The notes below the pieces were generated by a model. It worked only from the letters and a program-made list of their open reading frames with translations, did not search any database and had not been told where the DNA came from. Below, piece by piece: positions 63,601 to 64,000 of a DNA stretch of 64,000 nucleotides. The number at the start of each line of letters is the position of its first letter. The first letter of the stretch is position 1. Source of the DNA: Narthecium ossifragum (taxonomy: Eukaryota; Streptophyta; Magnoliopsida; Dioscoreales; Nartheciaceae). A program made the position numbers and the translations under genes. The stretch spans positions 21,929,851-21,993,850 of the forward strand of contig OY986973.1 of assembly GCA_963920575.1 (NCBI GenBank). Direction: 5' to 3'.

Positions 63601-63995
63601 GCTAGCCACTTTGGATATTGGACCTCTCGAATGAAGTTTGCTTTAATGAGTTTGTCTACTTCTGCGATGATCTTGGGGATCAACTCTGGTCGGAAGCACC
63701 TTTGAGACTGCTTGATTGGATGGATATCTTCCTTTATGGAAAGACGATGGACAGCAACACCGGTATCCAAGCCTGGCATTTCTTTGTAGTTCCACGCGAA
63801 CACATCTTTATTTTGACGAAGGAAGGTCATATATTGTTCCCTTTCGCTTGGCGTCATGTGAGCGCGGATGAAAGTAGGCCGAGGATCATCATCTGTCCCT
63901 AGGTTGATTTCTTCGAGCTCATCAACAGTTGCTTGACCGCCATCTTCGAGTTGGGGAGGCGCTTCTTGGAGATCAATGAGCTCTGTGGAAGTCAT
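60620..63995 (-). pseudogene. Tat-lineage Ty3 pol: RT, RNase H, second RNase H, integrase
   Basis: Minus-strand polyprotein, N-terminus outside the window. Order: RT (LRLCIDFRDLNKACPKDDFP, YVDDLVVK), a degenerate first RNase H (LILYTATSPGSLGALLVQQD, expected Asp replaced), and a second, archaeal-type RNase H with its acidic residues (MYFDGACRRSGAGAGLIF, MAEYEAL, YGDSQL, NQKADALASL). Integrase follows with H..H..CHVCQ, DDE (GLDVVGP, ISDNGTPF, NGQAEAFNK) and a C-terminal GPFVVQEVY. The second RNase H defines the Tat group. Two one-base frameshifts, one in a G5 run near 61951 and one near 60907, break an otherwise open frame. Either could be a sequencing error. Gag and protease are beyond 64000. 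Confidence 0.92.
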
Positions 63996-64000
63996 GCAGA

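Overview
This window is nuclear DNA of a flowering plant. The evidence is a spliced chloroplast chaperonin gene with 14 exons bounded by GT/AG introns, plus several plant-specific transposable element lineages: Athila, Tat with a dual RNase H, a Tekay-like LTR family, PIF/Harbinger and CACTA. GC-rich gene scraps (DMP/DUF679, kelch) are compatible with a monocot, but that is only a guess. One 200-base assembly gap lies at 5734-5933.

Layout. 1-3866: minus-strand Athila-type Ty3 remnant. 3867-4600: LTR-like piece in the other orientation. 4600-11340: block 1, holding CPN60B 5' fragments, a gag/LTR retroelement remnant and a half-length CPN60B pseudogene. 11339-15197: PIF/Harbinger remnant split by a 2.3-kb solo LTR with a 5-bp target duplication. 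15238-16046: copia end and MITE-like debris. 16047-17013: a CPN60B 5' copy that includes the old first exon. 17376-21661: the only complete CPN60B gene (602 codons). 21662-24830: flank with kelch and DMP gene fragments. 24832-25913: non-autonomous CACTA element.

25986-43000 is the most unusual part. It is about 17 kb of heptanucleotide arrays (general form GAYYRWA) broken at regular places by a ~134-bp spacer and by copies of the CPN60B promoter, 5' leader, intron 1 and start of exon 1. Variant heptamers follow one another in a conserved order, and nearly every array ends in inverted heptamers just before the spacer. It reads as a higher-order satellite that incorporated the 5' end of a neighbouring housekeeping gene, TATA box included.

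43000-51504: another CPN60B 5' copy and then block 2, a direct repeat of block 1 about 39.6-39.9 kb away. 51505-52850: LTR of the same group as the solo LTR. About 52857-63995: a Tat-lineage Ty3 element on the minus strand (3' LTR, tandem repeats, polyprotein) with a plant-mobile-domain ORF in antisense between pol and the 3' LTR. The element runs off the window.

How the parts relate. Only the 17.4-21.7 kb gene can encode a full chaperonin subunit. It does not use the ancestral first exon: that exon lies just upstream with an in-frame stop, and a different N-terminal exon is joined to the body. Two other bodies (8.7-10.2 kb, 48.6-50.2 kb) are pseudogenes broken at the same codon. At least 14 copies of the gene's promoter/leader region are present, most in the satellite or the two blocks. 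Transcription of these copies, or small RNA from them, could affect the intact gene; that is inference and not visible in the sequence.
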